Source of the DNA: an uncultured Comamonadaceae bacterium
GTDB lineage: Bacteria > Pseudomonadota > Gammaproteobacteria > Burkholderiales > Burkholderiaceae
Assembly: GCA_946482115.1 (NCBI GenBank)
Contig: CAMLQP010000189.1
Coordinates: forward strand, 1-5,996
Length of the DNA stretch: 5,996 bases
Reading direction: 5' to 3'
Part shown: positions 4,597 to 5,996 of the stretch, one piece after another
Numbering within the stretch: position 1 is the stretch's first letter
Layout of the letters: each line of letters begins with the position of its first letter
The notes under the pieces: model-generated
Seen by the model: only the letters and a program-made list of their open reading frames with translations
Told to the model about the DNA's origin: nothing
Database searches by the model: none
Program-made: the position numbers and the translations under genes

Positions 4597-5700
4597 ATGT
4601 CCCAGATGCCCCCTCCACTTCCCCCGGATTGTCCCGTTCCGCTGCAGCGGCCGCTGCCGCACCGCAAGGTCATGCGCGGCTGGCTGGCACCCATCGTCGA
4701 GCCCCGGACGGCGCTGGCGGTGGCCCTGCTGGTCTGGGACGGGCTGCTGTTCGCCGCCGCCCTGGCCGGGGTGATCCTCCTGCCCCCCTGGTGGGCCAAA
4801 TTGCCCTGTGGCCTGGTGGCCGGCTTCCTGATCGGGCGGCTGTTCATCATCGGCCACGACGCCTGCCACCAGAGCTATACCCCGCACCGCCGCCTGAACC
4901 GCTGGCTGGGCCGCCTGGCGCTGGCGCCCTCGCTCACGCCCTACAGCCTGTGGGAGGTGGGCCACAACGTGGTGCACCACGGCTACACCAACCTCAAGGG
5001 CGTGGATTTCGTCTGGGCGCCGCTGACCCGGGCCGAATACGAGGCCCTGCCGCCCTGGCGCCGCGCGCTGGAGCGCGCCTACCGCAGCGGCTGGGGGCCG
5101 GCGCTGTACTACCTGGTCGAGATGTGGTGGCTGCGCATGTTCTTCCCCGGCAAGGCCTACATGGGCTCGCGCCGCCCGGTGTTCGTGTGGGACGGCGTGT
5201 TCGTGGTGGCCACCGCCGCGCTCTGGATGGCCGGCCTGGTGGCGGCTGCGCGGGCCACCGGGCAGTCGGCCTGGCTGCTGGTGGGCATGGGCTTTGCGCT
5301 GCCCTTCCTGTTCTGGAATGCCATGATCGGTTTCGTGGTCTATGTGCACCACACCCACACCCGGGTGCAGTGGCACGACGACAAGGCCGCCTGGTCGCGG
5401 GCAGCCCCCTTCGTCTCGACCACGGTCCACCTGCGGTTTCCCTGGCGCTGGGGGGCCTGGATGCACCACATCATGGAGCACACCGCCCACCACCTCGACA
5501 TGGGCATTCCGCTGTATCGACTCGAGAAGGCCCAGCGGCTGCTGGAGGACGCGCTGCCCGGGCGCATCGTGATTCAGGACTTCTCGTGGCGCTGGTACTT
5601 CGACACCGCGCGGCGCTGCAAGCTCTACGACTTCTCCCGCCGCTGCTGGACCGACTTCCGTGGCCGGCCGACCAGCGATTCCGCGCCCGCCGTGGCATGA
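4597..5700 (+). CDS. Membrane fatty-acid desaturase (di-iron, delta-12/omega-6-like)
   Basis: This is an integral-membrane di-iron enzyme that uses O2 and reducing power to insert a double bond into acyl chains. From the ATG at 4597 it has 367 residues. The three histidine boxes are present: HDACH at 87-91, HNVVHH at 123-128 and HTAHH at 295-299, the last inside [25 protein letters not shown] at 251-255 adds further histidines. Hydrophobic segments lie near residues 38-62, 68-86, 198-218 and 224-250, the usual two hairpins. The layout resembles DesA/omega-6 desaturases more than acyl-CoA delta-9 enzymes; substrate and position cannot be read from sequence, and a related hydroxylase is possible. 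The start is uncertain: GTG 4576, ATG 4588, ATG 4597 and ATG 4606 are in frame and none has a clear Shine-Dalgarno. 4597 is chosen because the predicted transcript begins there. The gene is divergent from rpsT. Confidence 0.9.
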   Translation: MSQMPPPLPPDCPVPLQRPLPHRKVMRGWLAPIVEPRTALAVALLVWDGLLFAAALAGVILLPPWWAKLPCGLVAGFLIGRLFIIGHDACHQSYTPHRRLNRWLGRLALAPSLTPYSLWEVGHNVVHHGYTNLKGVDFVWAPLTRAEYEALPPWRRALERAYRSGWGPALYYLVEMWWLRMFFPGKAYMGSRRPVFVWDGVFVVATAALWMAGLVAAARATGQSAWLLVGMGFALPFLFWNAMIGFVVYVHHTHTRVQWHDDKAAWSRAAPFVSTTVHLRFPWRWGAWMHHIMEHTAHHLDMGIPLYRLEKAQRLLEDALPGRIVIQDFSWRWYFDTARRCKLYDFSRRCWTDFRGRPTSDSAPAVA

Positions 5701-5753
5701 ATTCCGAGGAAAAACAAGGCCTTGCGCTCAAAGTGAGACAATACGGCCCGTAA
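5697..5753 (+). CDS. Possible 18-codon ORF bridging the desaturase and the helicase
   Basis: The frame ATG...TAA encodes [18 protein letters not shown]. Its ATG overlaps the desaturase stop as ATGA, and its TAA overlaps the helicase start as TAATG. It has no ribosome binding site of its own, so it could be translated only by reinitiation after the desaturase. The peptide resembles nothing I recognise and has no hydrophobic or basic character. It could be a coupling leader ORF or simple coincidence in a 52-base gap. Confidence 0.2.
   Translation: MNSEEKQGLALKVRQYGP
5737..5742 (+). promoter_or_regulatory. Weak candidate -10 box for the helicase gene
   Basis: GACAAT stands 10 bases upstream of the helicase ATG and matches the -10 consensus at four of six positions; no convincing -35 stands 16-18 bases upstream. 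If used, transcription would begin near 5749, leaving a leader of about four bases. This competes with readthrough from the desaturase as the source of helicase mRNA. Confidence 0.25.
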
Positions 5754-5996
5754 TGACGAACGCTTTTTCCCAACTGAACCTCGCGCCCACGCTGGCGCGC
5801 GCCGTGGCCGACATGGGCTACGAGAGCATGACGCCCATCCAGGCGCAGGCGATTCCCGTGGTGCTGGAAGGCCGCGACGTGATGGGCGCGGCCCAGACGG
5901 GCACCGGCAAGACGGCCGCCTTCTCGCTGCCGCTGCTGCAACGCCTGCTCAAGCACGAGAACGCCTCCACCTCGCCCGCGCGCCACCCGGTGCGCG
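5753..5996 (+). CDS. rhlE: DEAD-box ATP-dependent RNA helicase, RhlE-like, 3' end cut by window edge
   Basis: These are the first 81 codons of a cytoplasmic RNA helicase that remodels RNA duplexes using ATP, with likely roles in RNA decay or ribosome assembly. The Q motif is complete: F5, the [16 protein letters not shown] stretch, then TPIQAQAIP around residues 27-35. Walker A/motif I is [11 protein letters not shown] at 47-57, with K53 the nucleotide-binding lysine. The following SLPLLQRLL and a short linker to HPVR resemble RhlE, in which RRPVRALILTPTREL follows; that next motif lies outside the window. The start ATG at 5753 shares its A with the TAA of the 18-codon ORF and has no Shine-Dalgarno close by. 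RhlE is the best fit among DEAD-box groups, but DbpA, SrmB or CsdA cannot be fully excluded from the N-terminus alone. Confidence 0.93.
   Translation, partial: MTNAFSQLNLAPTLARAVADMGYESMTPIQAQAIPVVLEGRDVMGAAQTGTGKTAAFSLPLLQRLLKHENASTSPARHPVR

Noticed and set aside
4558..5493. A 311-codon minus-strand frame opposite the desaturase.
   Set aside because: Antisense shadow with no motif; the desaturase frame with its three histidine boxes explains the region.
4629..5696. The long second plus-strand frame running inside the desaturase gene.
   Set aside because: Ala/Gly/Pro/Arg-rich out-of-frame reading of a real gene. Only its last 18 codons fall outside the desaturase, and those are treated separately.
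1..5996. Signs of a mobile island, defence system or phage remnant.
   Set aside because: No integrase, transposase, terminal repeats, tRNA boundary, toxin-antitoxin pair or composition shift is visible; all genes are ordinary chromosomal families.

Overview
The window is about two-thirds G+C and is densely coded, with housekeeping genes on both strands. The 100-residue ribosomal protein S20 with its K/R-rich start, the DUF3579 gene beside argD-argF, and the kynurenine-type gene pair all point to a betaproteobacterium, most likely Burkholderiales (Comamonadaceae-like). This placement is inferred from protein character, not from a search. I see no transposon, integrase, CRISPR array, rRNA or tRNA, and nothing that looks recently acquired.

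Layout from left to right. (1) Positions 1-505, minus strand: the 5' part of kynB (arylformamidase, tryptophan-to-kynurenine degradation), running off the left edge. (2) 621-1088, plus strand: a divergently transcribed Lrp/AsnC-family regulator, probably KynR. The AT-rich gap between the two holds three tandem dyads. (3) 1051-3513, minus strand: a tightly packed unit argD -> argF -> YkgJ-type cysteine-cluster protein, with a 4-base ATGA overlap and then a 1-base gap. Its 3' end overlaps the regulator's 3' end by 38 bases. (4) 3514-3731: a control region with an AT-rich island. (5) 3732-4052, plus strand: a small DUF3579 protein. (6) 4074-4093: a hairpin terminator between DUF3579 and rpsT. (7) 4168-4470, minus strand: rpsT. 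(8) 4471-4596: a divergent promoter region with a perfect FNR/CRP-type palindrome. (9) 4597-5700, plus strand: a membrane fatty-acid desaturase. (10) 5697-5753: a possible 18-codon ORF. (11) 5753-5996, plus strand: the start of an RhlE-like DEAD-box RNA helicase, running off the right edge.

How the genes work together. ArgD and ArgF catalyse two steps of arginine synthesis and are translationally coupled. KynB and the Lrp-type protein form a likely catabolic gene and regulator pair around a shared control region. rpsT and the desaturase share a divergent promoter region.

I did not find an undescribed multi-gene system. The strongest unexpected signal is regulatory. The palindrome TTGACCCAGGTCAA lies exactly 22 bases upstream of a -10-like hexamer, the geometry of a class II FNR/CRP promoter. 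The predicted transcript would begin at or next to the desaturase ATG, implying a leaderless mRNA and oxygen- or redox-linked control of an oxygen-consuming enzyme. A second point of interest is the chain of overlapping start and stop codons (ATGA, then TAATG) that links the desaturase to the helicase through an 18-codon ORF.
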